From Polaromonas sp. (GTDB taxonomy: Bacteria > Pseudomonadota > Gammaproteobacteria > Burkholderiales > Burkholderiaceae_C), in contig JAIPCZ010000007.1 in NCBI GenBank assembly GCA_021737975.1, positions 35,010 to 99,009 on the forward strand: a DNA stretch of 64,000 bases. The letters are read 5' to 3'. The notes beneath the pieces are model-generated. The model was not told the origin of the DNA. It saw nothing but the letters and a program-made list of their open reading frames with translations, and did no database searches. Shown here in pieces: positions 40,299 through 50,962 of the stretch; position 1 is the first letter of the stretch, and every line of letters begins with the position of its first letter. The translations under genes and the position numbers were made by a program.

Positions 40299-41396
40299 TC
40301 AGGTCAGGGACGTGTCGACATCCCGACGCCCCAGGGCCAAAAATTCAGCTGATTGCATTTCCTGCAAACGCGACACCGTGCGGGCAAACTCATTCGCCAT
40401 CAGGCCCTCGGTATACAGTCCGGTCGCAGGCACCGCCGCTGAGATGATCAGCTTGACCCGCCGGTCGTAGAGGACGTCCACAAGCCAGGTGAAACGACGC
40501 GCCTCGGATGACATGCGCGGCGCCATTTGCGGCACATTGCTCAGCAGCACCGTATGGAACTGGGTCGCAATTTCAAGGTAATCGTTTTGTGATCGCGGCC
40601 CGCCGCAGAGCGTTTTAAAGTCAAACCAGACCAGACCGCCCGCCTTGCGCAGCGCATGAATCTTGCGCGCCTCGATCTGTAAAGTCGGGTCTTCGTCCTG
40701 GGTTTCAGCCAGGCGCTCGAAAGCGTCGAGCATGGCAGCGTCAGCGACTTCACCCAGAGGGGCGTGATAGAGCGCCAGCTGAGCCAGGGTTTGCCCCCGA
40801 TAGTCAGTCCCGTTGTCCACATTGATCACCTGGAGCTGGTCCTTCAACAAGGCGATGGCGGGCAAAAAACGGTCACGGTTGAGGCCATGGAGATACAGGT
40901 CATCGGGCTTGAAATTGGAAGTGGTCACGAAGCCCACGCCGTGTTCAAACAAGGCCTTCAGCAATCTGTGCAGAATCATGGCATCGGTGATGTCCGACAC
41001 GTGAAACTCGTCAAAACAAATCAGGCGATACTTTTCCGAAATACGCTTGGCCAGCAGATTCAGCGGGTTGGCCGTGCCCTGCATACCGGCCAGCTCGCGG
41101 TGCACCTCGCGCATGAATTCGTGAAAATGCAAGCGTGTCTTGCGCTTCAGGGGCACGGCACTGTAAAAACAATCCATCAGGAAACTCTTGCCCCGACCGA
41201 CGCCGCCGTGCATATAGACGCCGCCCGGAATGGGCGGGCGGTTGATAAGCTTCTTGAGCGCGTTGGAGCGCTGCTCCCGGTACTTTCCCCATTCACGCGA
41301 ACAGGTTTCAAGCACCTGCACGGCGCGCAGCTGCGCCGGGTCCGCGCTGTATCCGCGCGCCAGCAATTCCGCCTGGTAGATTTTTCTGACTGTCAC
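40299..41396 (-). CDS. zapE: Cell division protein ZapE (AFG1-like ATPase)
   Basis: A 365-residue P-loop ATPase. Walker A is GGVGRGKSFLMDCFY near residue 66, and Walker B is LICFDEFHVSDITDAMIL. In E. coli ZapE acts on the Z ring under stress; homologues are AFG1/LACE1 in mitochondria. The start is GTG at 41396. It is last in the odhA-odhB-lpd-zapE run, 72 nt after lpd, an arrangement common in Burkholderiales. Confidence 0.93.
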   Translation of the reverse strand: MTVRKIYQAELLARGYSADPAQLRAVQVLETCSREWGKYREQRSNALKKLINRPPIPGGVYMHGGVGRGKSFLMDCFYSAVPLKRKTRLHFHEFMREVHRELAGMQGTANPLNLLAKRISEKYRLICFDEFHVSDITDAMILHRLLKALFEHGVGFVTTSNFKPDDLYLHGLNRDRFLPAIALLKDQLQVINVDNGTDYRGQTLAQLALYHAPLGEVADAAMLDAFERLAETQDEDPTLQIEARKIHALRKAGGLVWFDFKTLCGGPRSQNDYLEIATQFHTVLLSNVPQMAPRMSSEARRFTWLVDVLYDRRVKLIISAAVPATGLYTEGLMANEFARTVSRLQEMQSAEFLALGRRDVDTSLT

Positions 41397-41468
41397 TTGG
41401 CACCGATCGTGGAAAAATTGACCACCTTGACGCGCGGATCAAGCCCTTGCAGCCATCTTCGTTCCGAT

Positions 41469-42896
41469 TCAGAAGTTCAGGGTGCGCTTGTCGACCGCCA
41501 GCGCCGCTTCCTTGGTGGACTCGCTTAAGGAAGGATGCGCGTGACACACCCGGGCAATGTCCTCGCTGCTGGCGCGAAACTCCATGGCAAGCACACATTC
41601 GGCGATCAGCTCGCTAGCCATGGGGCCGACAATGTGCACCCCCAGAATTTCGTCCGTGGTGGCGTCAGCCAGCATCTTGACCATGCCGGTGGTGTCACCC
41701 AGGGCACGCGCGCGGCCGTTGGCCAGGAACGGGAAAGTACCCGCCTTGTAGGCCACACCATCGGCCTTAAGCTGCTGCTCGGTGCGGCCGACCCAGGCGA
41801 TCTCGGGGCTGGTGTAAATCACCCAGGGGACGGTGTTGAAATTGACATGGCCGTGCTGTCCGGCAATACGCTCAGCCACCGCCACGCCCTCTTCCTCGGC
41901 CTTGTGCGCGAGCATCGGGCCACGCACCACGTCACCCACCGCCCAGACGCCGGCCAGGTTGGTCTTGCAGTCACCGTCCACCACAATGGCCCCGCGCTCG
42001 TCTAGCTTCAGGCCCACCGCTTCGGCATTCAGGCCCGTGGTGTTGGGCACCCGGCCGATCGACACGATCAGTTTGTCGACGTCGAGAGTCTGGGCTTCGC
42101 CCTTGGCGTTGGTCCAGGCCACACTCACGCCTTTTTTGCCGACCTTGATGTCGCCCACCTTGACACCGAGCTCGATCTTGAGGCCTTGTTTGACGAAGGC
42201 TTTGTGCGCTTCCTTGGCAATCTGCTGGTCAACCGCGCCCAAGAATTCTGGCAAACCCTCCAGAATGGTCACCTCGGAACCCAGACGGCGCCAGACCGAG
42301 CCCATTTCCAGGCCGATCACGCCAGAGCCAATCAGGCCCAGTTTCTTGGGCACGTCGGTCAGCGCCAGCGCGCCTTCGTTCGACAACACCATGGCTTCAT
42401 CAAAAGCCGCACCCGGCAGCGCGCGGGCATTGGATCCGGTGGCCACAATGATCTGCTGACCCACCAGAGTTTCCTCAGCGGCACCAGCGACCTTGATTTC
42501 GTAACCGCCCTCAACCGCCTTCACAAACGAGGCACGACCATGGAAAAAGCTGACCTTGTTCTTTTTGAACAGGTACAGAATGCCGTCGTTGTTCTGCTTG
42601 ACCACGGTGTCCTTGCGCGCCACCATCTTGGCGGCGTCCATGCTCAGGCCCTTGACCGTGATGCCATGGTCGGCAAAGTGGTGGCTGGCCTGCTCGAAAT
42701 GCTCGCTCGACTGCAGCAGCGCCTTGCTCGGGATACAACCCACATTGGTGCAGGTGCCGCCCGGCGCCGGGCCGCCCTTGGCGTTTTTCCACTCGTCAAC
42801 ACAGGCCACGTTCTTGCCCAGTTGGGCAGCGCGAATGGCGGCAATGTAGCCACCTGGGCCGCCACCGATCACGATCACATCAAATTGTTTGCTCAT
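41469..42896 (-). CDS. lpdA: Dihydrolipoyl dehydrogenase (E3)
   Basis: FAD enzyme that reoxidises the lipoyl group of 2-oxoacid dehydrogenases. The 475 residues start [20 protein letters not shown], followed by the redox disulfide in [18 protein letters not shown], an NAD site ([20 protein letters not shown]) and the C-terminal HAHPSLSE with the catalytic His. Its place after odhAB indicates service to 2-oxoglutarate dehydrogenase. A REP-like element separates it from odhB. Confidence 0.97.
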   Translation of the reverse strand: MSKQFDVIVIGGGPGGYIAAIRAAQLGKNVACVDEWKNAKGGPAPGGTCTNVGCIPSKALLQSSEHFEQASHHFADHGITVKGLSMDAAKMVARKDTVVKQNNDGILYLFKKNKVSFFHGRASFVKAVEGGYEIKVAGAAEETLVGQQIIVATGSNARALPGAAFDEAMVLSNEGALALTDVPKKLGLIGSGVIGLEMGSVWRRLGSEVTILEGLPEFLGAVDQQIAKEAHKAFVKQGLKIELGVKVGDIKVGKKGVSVAWTNAKGEAQTLDVDKLIVSIGRVPNTTGLNAEAVGLKLDERGAIVVDGDCKTNLAGVWAVGDVVRGPMLAHKAEEEGVAVAERIAGQHGHVNFNTVPWVIYTSPEIAWVGRTEQQLKADGVAYKAGTFPFLANGRARALGDTTGMVKMLADATTDEILGVHIVGPMASELIAECVLAMEFRASSEDIARVCHAHPSLSESTKEAALAVDKRTLNF

Positions 42897-42969
42897 TTTT
42901 TACTTTCTAACTTCCGCGACTAAGTGCCACGATGATGAATGAAATGCCCACACCAATGACTAGCGGCGT

Positions 42970-43058
42970 GCGTTGGGTGTCTGACGTAGCGAAGTAAAGG
43001 AGGAGGATTGGGGCCAGCCCCAATCCGGGGGACATTCGCGGAGTCAGATACCCAATGC
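42970..43058. repeat. REP/BIME-like nested inverted repeat between odhB and lpd
   Basis: An 89-nt element in the 189-nt odhB-lpd gap. The outer arms GCGTTGGGTGTCTGAC (42970-42985) and GTCAGATACCCAATGC (43043-43058) pair at 14 of 16 positions, with two mismatches that are G-U pairs in one RNA strand. The inner arms GGATTGGGGC (43005-43014) and GCCCCAATCC (43017-43026) are perfect with a 2-nt loop. The form resembles repetitive extragenic palindromes mobilised by REP-associated transposases. Only one copy is in this window. Confidence 0.7.
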
Positions 43059-43085
43059 GCGCTGCGGGTTAAAGCGAACTGGTAT

Positions 43086-44363
43086 TCAGATATCGAACAG
43101 CAGGCGCGCCGGATCTTCCAGCGCTTCCTTCATGGCAACCAGGCCGAGCACGGCTTCGCGGCCGTCGATGATGCGGTGGTCGTAGCTCATGGCAAAGTAG
43201 TTCATGGGGCGCACCACCACCTGGCCGTTTTCCACCATAGCGCGGTCTTTGGTGGCGTGAACCCCCAGAATCGCGCTTTGCGGCGGGTTGATGATCGGGG
43301 TGGACATCATGGAGCCGAAGGTGCCGCCATTGCTGATCGAGAAGGTGCCGCCGGTCATTTCTTCCATGCCCAGTTTGCCATCACGCGCCTTGGTGCCGAA
43401 TTCAGCAATTTTCTTCTCGATGTCGGCAAAGCTCATCTGGTCAGCGTTGCGCAAAATCGGCACCACCAGGCCACGGGGTGAACCCACCGCGATACCAATG
43501 TCAAAGAAGCCGTGATAGACGATGTCGGTGCCGTCCACTGACGCATTGAGCACCGGGAACTTTTTCAAGGCGTGGACTGCGGCCTTGACAAAAAAGCTCA
43601 TGAAGCCCAGCTTGACGCCATGCTCTTTCTCAAAACGCTCCTGCATGCGTTTGCGCATGTCCATCACCGGCGCCATGTTGATCTCGTTGAACGTGGTCAG
43701 GATGGCGTTGGTGGATTGCGATTGCAACAGACGCTCGGCCACACGGGCACGCAAACGGCTCATGGGCACACGTTGCTCGGGGCGGCCTTCCAACGAGGCT
43801 GCCAGACTGCTGGCAGGTGCAGCCACCTGGGGCAGCAGGGGCGCGGCCGGTTTGGCAGCGGGCATGGCCGGCGCCACGGCAGCCTTGGGGGCAGCCACGG
43901 CAGCCAGCACATCACCCTTGGTGATCCGGCCGTCCTTGCCCGTGCCGGCCACAGAGCCGGCTGCCAATTGCTTGTCTGCCATCAGCTTGGCCGCGGCCGG
44001 CATGGCCACGCCGGCCATGGCGCCACCGGCTGGCGCCGCCACGACGGCCGCAGCAGTTGGCGCGGCTGCGGCTGCCATCGCCGCAAGCACGGGGGCGACG
44101 GGCGCAGAGGCACCAGCGACCGCCTCTGTATCAATACGGGCGATCAGCTGGTCGGCCGCGACTGTGGTTCCGTTGGGCTCGATGATCTCGACGATCACAC
44201 CTGCGGAGGGCGCGGGAACTTCCAGCACCACCTTGTCGGTTTCCACGTCGATCAGGATTTCATCCACGGCGACAGCGTCGCCGACCTTCTTCTTCCACTG
44301 CAACAAGGTGGCTTCAGCCACGGATTCGGACAGTTGCGGAACTTTGACTTCTACGATTGCCAT
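43086..44363 (-). CDS. odhB: 2-oxoglutarate dehydrogenase E2, dihydrolipoyllysine succinyltransferase
   Basis: E2 core of the TCA-cycle 2-oxoglutarate dehydrogenase, 425 residues. The lipoyl domain carries the modified Lys in [15 protein letters not shown] near residue 43. A long Ala/Pro-rich flexible linker contains the E1/E3-binding region ([20 protein letters not shown]). The catalytic domain ends with [17 protein letters not shown], containing the active His and Asp. It follows odhA by 81 nt. Confidence 0.97.
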   Translation of the reverse strand: MAIVEVKVPQLSESVAEATLLQWKKKVGDAVAVDEILIDVETDKVVLEVPAPSAGVIVEIIEPNGTTVAADQLIARIDTEAVAGASAPVAPVLAAMAAAAAPTAAAVVAAPAGGAMAGVAMPAAAKLMADKQLAAGSVAGTGKDGRITKGDVLAAVAAPKAAVAPAMPAAKPAAPLLPQVAAPASSLAASLEGRPEQRVPMSRLRARVAERLLQSQSTNAILTTFNEINMAPVMDMRKRMQERFEKEHGVKLGFMSFFVKAAVHALKKFPVLNASVDGTDIVYHGFFDIGIAVGSPRGLVVPILRNADQMSFADIEKKIAEFGTKARDGKLGMEEMTGGTFSISNGGTFGSMMSTPIINPPQSAILGVHATKDRAMVENGQVVVRPMNYFAMSYDHRIIDGREAVLGLVAMKEALEDPARLLFDI

Positions 44364-44444
44364 GACAATTCTTTCAAAAATGATCTTGAGGGTTTGGGCG
44401 GCGACACATGCGCCAGCCCAAAACGGTGGGTGTCGGGGTCTGCC

Positions 44445-47315
44445 CTATTTGGTCAGGACGAAACCCTTGAGCTTGCCGAAGGCGCCTTCAACCAGCGCCT
44501 TCTGCTGCTCCTGGTGCAGGTGGGAATAACCCACGGCGGGTGAGGCCGAGGCCACCCGGCCGGAGTAACCCAGCTTTTGCCCCTCAAGCATGTTCTCGTG
44601 AATGTAGTGCTGCACAAAGAACCAGGCGCCCTGGTTTTGCGGCTCGTCCTGCGTCCACACCACCTCGGTCGCATTGGGGTACTTCTTCAGTTCGGTGGCA
44701 AAGGCCTTGTGCGGGAACGGATAGAGTTGCTCGACACGAATGATCGCGACATCCTCGCTGCCCTTTTCTTCGCGCTTTTTGGCCAGGTCGTAATACACCT
44801 TGCCGGAGCAGGCCACCACGCGCTTGACCTTGTCGCCCTTGAGCGCTTTTTGATCCGGAATGATCGTCTGAAAGCCCCCCTTGGTGAATTCAGCCAAAGG
44901 AGAGGCCGCATCCTTGTGACGCAGCAAGGACTTGGGCGTGAAGATCACCAGCGGCTTGCGCAGATTACGCACCATCTGACGGCGCAGCACATGGAAGATC
45001 TGGCTGGCCGTGGTCGGCTGCACCAATTGCATGTTGGTGTCTGCCGCCAATTGCATGAAGCGCTCGACACGCGCCGAAGAGTGCTCCGGGCCCTGGCCCT
45101 CGTAGCCGTGCGGCAGCATCATGGCCAGGCCATTGACACGGCCCCACTTGACTTCGCCGGAGGCTATGAACTGGTCGATCACCACCTGGGCGCCATTGGC
45201 AAAGTCGCCAAACTGGGCTTCCCAGATCACCAGCGTGTTGGGGTCGTTGGACGCGTAGCCATACTCGAAGCCCAACACGGCCTCTTCCGACAGGATGGAG
45301 TCGATCACCACAAACGGGGCCTGGTTGTCGGCCACATTCTGCAGCGGCACATAGGTGCCCTCGTCCCACTTTTCGCGGCTTTGGTCATGAATCACCGCGT
45401 GACGGTGGGTAAAGGTGCCCCGGCCACAGTCTTCACCACTCAGGCGCACCGGGTAGCCGCTGGCCACCAGCGACGCAAACGCCATGTGCTCGCCCATGCC
45501 CCAATCCACCGGAATATCGCCCCGTCCCATGGCGGCACGGTCGTCGTAAACTTTCTTCACCAGCGGATGCGCTGTCAGGCTGCCCGGCAGGGTGGTGATC
45601 TTTTCCGCCAGGCGCTTCCATTCGCTCATGGGAATGGCGGTGTCCCCCGCGTCAGTCCACTTCTTGCCAAGGAAAGGCGACCAATCCACCGCGTACTTGC
45701 TCTTGAAGTTGGTCAAGACCGGGTCCACCGTGTGTTTGCCCGCATCCATCGCCGCACGGAAGGCCTTGAACATGTCGTCACCGAGCGTGGCACCCAGGCC
45801 CTGCGCGGCCAGTTTGTCTGCATACAGCTTGCGGGTGCCCGGGTGAGCCGCAATCTTCTTGTACATCAGCGGCTGGGTCAGCGCCGGCGTGTCCTGCTCG
45901 TTGTGGCCCAGTTTGCGGAAGCAAATGATGTCGAGCACCACGTCCTTGCGAAACTCCATGCGGTATTCCAGGGCCCACTGCATGGCCATCACCACGGCTT
46001 CAGGATCATCGCCATTGACGTGCATCACGGGCGCCTCGACGCCTTTGACGATGTCGGTGCAATACAGCGTGGAGCGGTAGTCGCGCGGGTCGGAAGTGGT
46101 GAACCCGATCTGGTTGTTGATGATCAGGTGCACCGTGCCCGCTGTGCTGTAGCCGCGGGTTTGGGCCAGGGCCAGGGTCTCCTGGTTGACACCCTGGCCG
46201 GCAAAAGCCGCGTCGCCGTGCACCAGCACCGGCAGCACCTGGCGGCCCGTCGGGTCGCCACGGCGGTCCATGCGGGCGCGCACCGAGCCCTCGACCACCG
46301 GGTTGACAATTTCAAGGTGCGACGGATTAAACGCCAGGCTCAGGTGCACCGGGCCACCGGGGGTGGTCACGTCGGAACTGAAGCCCTGGTGGTACTTGAC
46401 GTCACCGGCCGGCAGATCTTCGGGCGCCGTGTGGTCAAACTCGGCAAACAAATCAGCGGGCATTTTCCCCAGGGTGTTCACCAGCACGTTCAGGCGACCG
46501 CGGTGGGCCATGCCGATCACGATTTCCTGCACCCCCAAACTGCCGGCCTGCTGAATCAGCTGGTCCATGGCGGCAATAAAACTCTCGCCACCTTCGAGCG
46601 AGAAACGCTTCTGGCCCACATACTTGGTATGCAGGAAGCGCTCCAGGCCCTCAGCGGCAGTCAGCCGCCCAAGAATATGTTTTTTCTGATCTGCCGAGAA
46701 ATTGGGCTTGCTGCGCACGCTCTCGAGTTTTTGTTGCCACCAGCGCTTCTGCGTCTGGTCGGACAAATACATGTATTCCGCGCCGATCGAGCCGCAATAG
46801 GTCTCGCGCAATGCATTGAGCAAATCACGCAGCGACATGACTTCTTTGCCGAAGAAGGTGTTGCTGGTGTTGAACACAGTCTCCTGATCGGCATCGGAAA
46901 AACCATAAAAAGACGGCTCCAGCTCGGGAATCGGCTGGCGCTCGGTGCGCTTCAGGGGATCAAGGTCAGCCCAGCCGGAGCCGACATTGCGGTAAGCCGC
47001 GATCAACTGCTGGACGAAAACCCGCTTGCGCCCGAGATCAGAGTCGGCGCCCGCGGCCACCACCACTTTAGTGCCACCTTGTTTTGCACGTTCGGCAAAG
47101 GCGTTGATGACCGGCTGATGGGGGACGTCCCTGGCATTTGAGCCATCGACGGCGGGCACATGCTGGAGCGCATCAAAATAGTCACGCCAAGTATCCGGAA
47201 CGCTGCCTGGATTGGCCAGGTAGTTTTCATACATCTCTTCGACGTACGGGGCGTTGCCACCAAAAAGGTAGGTGTTCGCCTGATAGGCTTGGTAAACCGT
47301 GTTGGTTTCACTCAT
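44445..47315 (-). CDS. odhA: 2-oxoglutarate dehydrogenase E1 component
   Basis: The thiamine diphosphate-dependent decarboxylase of the complex. From the ATG at 47315 it has 956 residues and starts MSETNTVYQAYQANTYLFGG; the 25 extra residues in the track are unsupported. Motifs include YVGQKRFSLEGGESFIAAMD, GMAHRGRLNVLVNTLGK, VHGDAAFAGQGVNQET (diphosphate region), LPHGYEGQGPEHSSARVERF and the C-terminal QDEPQNQGAWFFVQ. It is first in the odhAB-lpd-zapE run. Confidence 0.97.
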   Translation of the reverse strand: MSETNTVYQAYQANTYLFGGNAPYVEEMYENYLANPGSVPDTWRDYFDALQHVPAVDGSNARDVPHQPVINAFAERAKQGGTKVVVAAGADSDLGRKRVFVQQLIAAYRNVGSGWADLDPLKRTERQPIPELEPSFYGFSDADQETVFNTSNTFFGKEVMSLRDLLNALRETYCGSIGAEYMYLSDQTQKRWWQQKLESVRSKPNFSADQKKHILGRLTAAEGLERFLHTKYVGQKRFSLEGGESFIAAMDQLIQQAGSLGVQEIVIGMAHRGRLNVLVNTLGKMPADLFAEFDHTAPEDLPAGDVKYHQGFSSDVTTPGGPVHLSLAFNPSHLEIVNPVVEGSVRARMDRRGDPTGRQVLPVLVHGDAAFAGQGVNQETLALAQTRGYSTAGTVHLIINNQIGFTTSDPRDYRSTLYCTDIVKGVEAPVMHVNGDDPEAVVMAMQWALEYRMEFRKDVVLDIICFRKLGHNEQDTPALTQPLMYKKIAAHPGTRKLYADKLAAQGLGATLGDDMFKAFRAAMDAGKHTVDPVLTNFKSKYAVDWSPFLGKKWTDAGDTAIPMSEWKRLAEKITTLPGSLTAHPLVKKVYDDRAAMGRGDIPVDWGMGEHMAFASLVASGYPVRLSGEDCGRGTFTHRHAVIHDQSREKWDEGTYVPLQNVADNQAPFVVIDSILSEEAVLGFEYGYASNDPNTLVIWEAQFGDFANGAQVVIDQFIASGEVKWGRVNGLAMMLPHGYEGQGPEHSSARVERFMQLAADTNMQLVQPTTASQIFHVLRRQMVRNLRKPLVIFTPKSLLRHKDAASPLAEFTKGGFQTIIPDQKALKGDKVKRVVACSGKVYYDLAKKREEKGSEDVAIIRVEQLYPFPHKAFATELKKYPNATEVVWTQDEPQNQGAWFFVQHYIHENMLEGQKLGYSGRVASASPAVGYSHLHQEQQKALVEGAFGKLKGFVLTK

Positions 47316-47511
47316 ATTTCGCTGACTTTCATTTCCCTTGAGGAAACTTTGGCTGGTTAAAGCTGATTGTTGATTAACCTCCCGCGTCACGGCTTAACCG
47401 TTTGGCGGATGCGACAGTGGCGTTGGAAGGGCCGAATGCAGACAAAGAATTGTGCCACCGAAAGGCGGCACTTTCCTTACAAACGAACAGAGACCTTGGA
47501 TCAGGCCCGGG

Positions 47512-49407
47512 TCAGCGATTCACCAGATCCTTGATCTGTTGCAGCGCCGCCGGATCGTCCATGGTGGTCAGGTCGCCCGGATCGCGTCCCTCACACACGG
47601 CGGTAATCGCACGGCGCAGGCACTTGCCGCTGCGGGTCTTGGGCAGGACGGTGACAAAGCGCACGCGGGCGGGCCGGGCCACGGCACCCAGGTCGCGGTC
47701 CACCAGCTTCATGATTTCACCCTCCAGCTTGAGCGCGCTGGCCTCATCGGTCACCAGGCTGGCATCCTTGACCACGGCAAACGCCATCGCCACCTGACCC
47801 TTGAGTTGGTCGGCCACGCCGACCACGGCCACCTCGGCCACATTGGGGTGCGCCGAGATGCTTTCCTCGATCTCCCGGGTGCCCAGGCGGTGGCCGGCGA
47901 CGTTGATCACATCATCGGTACGCCCCAGAATGAAGTAGTAGCCATCGGCATCACGCACGCCCCAATCGAAGGTGCTGTAGACCAGCTTGCCGGGCACACT
48001 CTTCCAGTAGGTGTTGACAAAGCGCTCGTCGTCGCGCCACACGGTCTGCATACAACCGGGCGGCAGCGGGCCTTCGATGGCCACCACGCCCTTTTGGTTC
48101 GGGCCTGTCAGTTCTTCACCGGTCTGGTCGTCGAGCAATTTGACGTCGTAACCGTAAACCGCCTTGCCCGGTGAGCCAAACTTGCTGACCGCTTTTTCAA
48201 CGCCGTTGCACAAGGACAAAATGGGCCAACCGGTCTCGGTCTGCCAGTAGTTGTCGATGATCGGCTTGCCCAGGCCCGCGCTGATCCACTGCGCGGTGGG
48301 CTCGTCCAGCGGCTCACCCGCCAGGAACAGGGCGCGCAAACTGGACAGGTCATATTTGGACAGCAGGGCCGGGTCCTGTTTCTTGAGCACACGCACCGCC
48401 GTGGGTGCGCTGAACATCACCGTCACCTTGTATTTTTCGACCAGGCTCCACCAGATGCCGCCGTCCGGGCGGGTCGGCAGGCCCTCGTACATGATGGTGG
48501 CCATGCCAGCAATGAGCGGGCCGTAGATGATGTAACTGTGGCCCACCACCCAGCCGATGTCACTGGTTGAAAAGTAGGTTTCTCCCGGGTTGCCGGCATA
48601 GATGTGCTTCATGCTGGCAGCCAGCGCGACGCAATAACCCCCGGTGTCACGCTGCACACCCTTTGGCTTGCCGGTGGTGCCGCTGGTATAGAGCGTGTAG
48701 CTCGGGTGGGTGGCGTCGACCCACTCGCATGCCACCACCGTGTTGAGGTGCTTGTCGCGCAGCGGGGCCCACAATTTGTCGCGCCCCGCCACCAGCGTCA
48801 TCGGCACCAGGCCTCGATCCACCAGCAGGACCGACTCGGGCTTGTATCTGGAGAGGTTGATGGCTTCATCCAGCAGCGGCTTGTAGCCCACGGCCTTGCC
48901 ACCGCGGGAACCGGCATCGGCACTGATGATGACCCGCGGCTCGGCGTCTTCGATGCGGGATGCCAGCGAGCCAGAGGCAAAGCCACCAAACACCACCGAG
49001 TGAATCGCGCCGATGCGCGCACACGCCAGCATGGCAAAGGCAGCCTCGGCAACCATGGGCATGTAGATCAAAACCCGGTCACCCTTGTTGACGCCCAGAT
49101 CCTTCAGCACCGCGGCCATGCGCTGCACTTCAGCGTGTAATTCACGGAACGAATACACCTTTTCCTGATTGGTCTCGGTCGAAACAAAAATCAGCGCCGC
49201 CTGATCGGCACGGTCCTTCAGATGACGGTCCACGGCGTTGTGGCACAGGTTGGTCACACCGCCCACAAACCATTTTGCAAACGGCGGATTGCTGTAGTCG
49301 CAAATCTGGGTCGGCTGCACCTTCCAGTCGACCAATTGGGCTTGTTCGGCCCAGAAACCGTCACGGTCTGTCAGCGATCGTTGGTGAAATTCGGCGTATG
49401 AGGTCAT
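47512..49407 (-). CDS. prpE: Propionate--CoA ligase (PrpE), acetyl-CoA synthetase family
   Basis: An AMP-forming acyl-CoA ligase of 631 residues. The adenylation motif is YTSGTTGKPKGVQRDTGG near residue 237, followed by YWQTETGWPI, DWGVRDADGYYFILGRTDDV and the regulatory/catalytic Lys in PKTRSGKCLRRAI. The start SYAEFHQRSLTDRDGFWAEQ and the length favour PrpE over Acs, but acetate use cannot be excluded. No prpBCD genes are nearby; it is upstream of odhA on the same strand with a gap of about 200 nt. Confidence 0.88.
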   Translation of the reverse strand: MTSYAEFHQRSLTDRDGFWAEQAQLVDWKVQPTQICDYSNPPFAKWFVGGVTNLCHNAVDRHLKDRADQAALIFVSTETNQEKVYSFRELHAEVQRMAAVLKDLGVNKGDRVLIYMPMVAEAAFAMLACARIGAIHSVVFGGFASGSLASRIEDAEPRVIISADAGSRGGKAVGYKPLLDEAINLSRYKPESVLLVDRGLVPMTLVAGRDKLWAPLRDKHLNTVVACEWVDATHPSYTLYTSGTTGKPKGVQRDTGGYCVALAASMKHIYAGNPGETYFSTSDIGWVVGHSYIIYGPLIAGMATIMYEGLPTRPDGGIWWSLVEKYKVTVMFSAPTAVRVLKKQDPALLSKYDLSSLRALFLAGEPLDEPTAQWISAGLGKPIIDNYWQTETGWPILSLCNGVEKAVSKFGSPGKAVYGYDVKLLDDQTGEELTGPNQKGVVAIEGPLPPGCMQTVWRDDERFVNTYWKSVPGKLVYSTFDWGVRDADGYYFILGRTDDVINVAGHRLGTREIEESISAHPNVAEVAVVGVADQLKGQVAMAFAVVKDASLVTDEASALKLEGEIMKLVDRDLGAVARPARVRFVTVLPKTRSGKCLRRAITAVCEGRDPGDLTTMDDPAALQQIKDLVNR

Positions 49408-49506
49408 GGGTTGTCTCCTATGTTTATGAAACTGAATTCATAATTATGAGCGTTGAGCTTGCATGGCCCTGACTCACACCACGCCCATTTCAATAAGTCC
49501 GGTCAA

Positions 49507-50787
49507 TTACCTGGTTTTTAGGTAGGACAAAACCCCCTGCCCCGCGCACACCCCACTGGCCAGGCAGGCGGTTAACAGATAACCACCGGTGGGGGCTTCC
49601 CAATCCAGCATTTCACCCGCGCAAAACACCCCGGGCAAGGACGCCAGCATCAGTTGCCCGGTCATGGCCTCGAACAGCACGCCTCCCGCGCTGCTGATGG
49701 CTTCGTCCAGTGGCCTTGCGGCCGTCACCGTGACAGGCAAGGCCTTGATCGCCTGCGCCAACTGCGCCGGATCGGCCATTTGCGCCTTGCTCAACAACTC
49801 ATGAAGGATGGCCGCCTTGATCCCTTCAATGTGCAGGCGGCTCTTCAGGTGGCTGGAGAGCGAACGCGATCCGCGCGGGTGCCTGACTTCGGCAAGCACC
49901 CTCTCACAGGGCATGTCGGGCAACAAGTCCAGGTGGAAGGTGGCGGAGCCGCAAGCCAGGATGTCGTCGCGCAGCCAACGCGACACTGCATAAATCAGGC
50001 TGCCCTCGACCCCGGTGGCCGTGGCGACAAACTCCCCCTTGCGACTGAATTGTTGGCCTTGCCGGTCGGTAAACGCAATCGCCACGGACTTGAACGGCAC
50101 GCCTGCAAAACGGCTGACAAAATGCGGGCTCCAGCCACTTTTCACATCGAAACCACAATTGGCGGGCAACAGGGGCGCCACTTCCACGCCTTTGGCTTGC
50201 AGCCAGGGCACCCAGGCGCCGGTCGAACCCAGACGCACCCAACTGCCGCCACCCAGCGCCAGCACCACGGCGTCGGCCTGCACCTGGATCGGTCCCTGAG
50301 GCGTGTCAAAGTCCAGCCAGGTCGCAGCCGATGCGGCGTCCAACTCGGGGGCGGACCGCTCCGCCTGATGCCAGCCGGTCCAGCGATGGCGCATGAAAAA
50401 CTTGACCGGCGGGCCATTTTTTGGGTGACGCAGGCGTGTCAGCCAGGCCCGCAGCAGCGGTGCTGCCTTCATTTCTGCCGGAAAAACCCGTCCGGAACTG
50501 CCAACAAAAGTGGCAATGCCGAGCGAAGCTGCCCAGGTGCGCACCTGACCGGCATCAAACCATTTGAAAAGCGCTTCAACTTGCGGGCGCCGTGGCCCAT
50601 AACGCGAGGCAAACGGATCAGCAGCTTCCGAGTGCGTCAAATTCAGCCCGCCCTTTCCTGCCAGCAGGAACTTGCGCCCCACACTGGGCATGGCATCGAA
50701 CAGCAGTACTTGTACGCCTGCACCCGACAACACCTCAGCCGCCATCAACCCTGCCGGACCGGCCCCCACAACCACTACCTTTTTCAT
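49507..50787 (-). CDS. HI0933/YhiN-like NAD(P)/FAD-dependent flavoprotein
   Basis: A 426-residue flavoprotein. It starts VVVGAGPAGLMAAEVLSGAG (FAD dinucleotide fold), followed by GRKFLLAGKGGLNLTHSE, typical of the BaiN/HI0933 group, ADAVVLALGGGSWVRLG and the closing GVFCAGEMLDWEAPTGGYLL. Members are often named TIGR03862 flavoproteins; a few reduce unsaturated bile acids or similar compounds, but the substrate here is unknown. It is divergent from trxA. Confidence 0.88.
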   Translation of the reverse strand: MKKVVVVGAGPAGLMAAEVLSGAGVQVLLFDAMPSVGRKFLLAGKGGLNLTHSEAADPFASRYGPRRPQVEALFKWFDAGQVRTWAASLGIATFVGSSGRVFPAEMKAAPLLRAWLTRLRHPKNGPPVKFFMRHRWTGWHQAERSAPELDAASAATWLDFDTPQGPIQVQADAVVLALGGGSWVRLGSTGAWVPWLQAKGVEVAPLLPANCGFDVKSGWSPHFVSRFAGVPFKSVAIAFTDRQGQQFSRKGEFVATATGVEGSLIYAVSRWLRDDILACGSATFHLDLLPDMPCERVLAEVRHPRGSRSLSSHLKSRLHIEGIKAAILHELLSKAQMADPAQLAQAIKALPVTVTAARPLDEAISSAGGVLFEAMTGQLMLASLPGVFCAGEMLDWEAPTGGYLLTACLASGVCAGQGVLSYLKTR

Positions 50788-50962
50788 TTTCAGCCTTGAT
50801 ATTTTTTAGCAGGCGCCCATTAGAACCGCTCCGAGGGTCCGAGGCACCCCCAGCGCGCCCGCCAGCATGATCTGCCAGAAGCCCGAGGCATGGTGCGCGG
50901 TTTTGGTTTCTGTCACAATTTCATCACTGTATTCTTTTCAAACAATCAATTTAGGAAAAACC

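Noticed and set aside
44577-47141. 854-residue plus-strand ORF opposite odhA
   Set aside because: Very long antisense frame caused by GC-rich codon use; odhA has all family motifs on the other strand.
47316-47511. Small gene in the odhA-prpE gap
   Set aside because: No open frame with a start and ribosome site; it is most likely the odhA promoter and leader.
50911-50927. Pho box-like TGTCAC before trxA
   Set aside because: The second half at 11 bp reads CATCAC and matches only 4 of 6 positions; thioredoxin is not an expected target.
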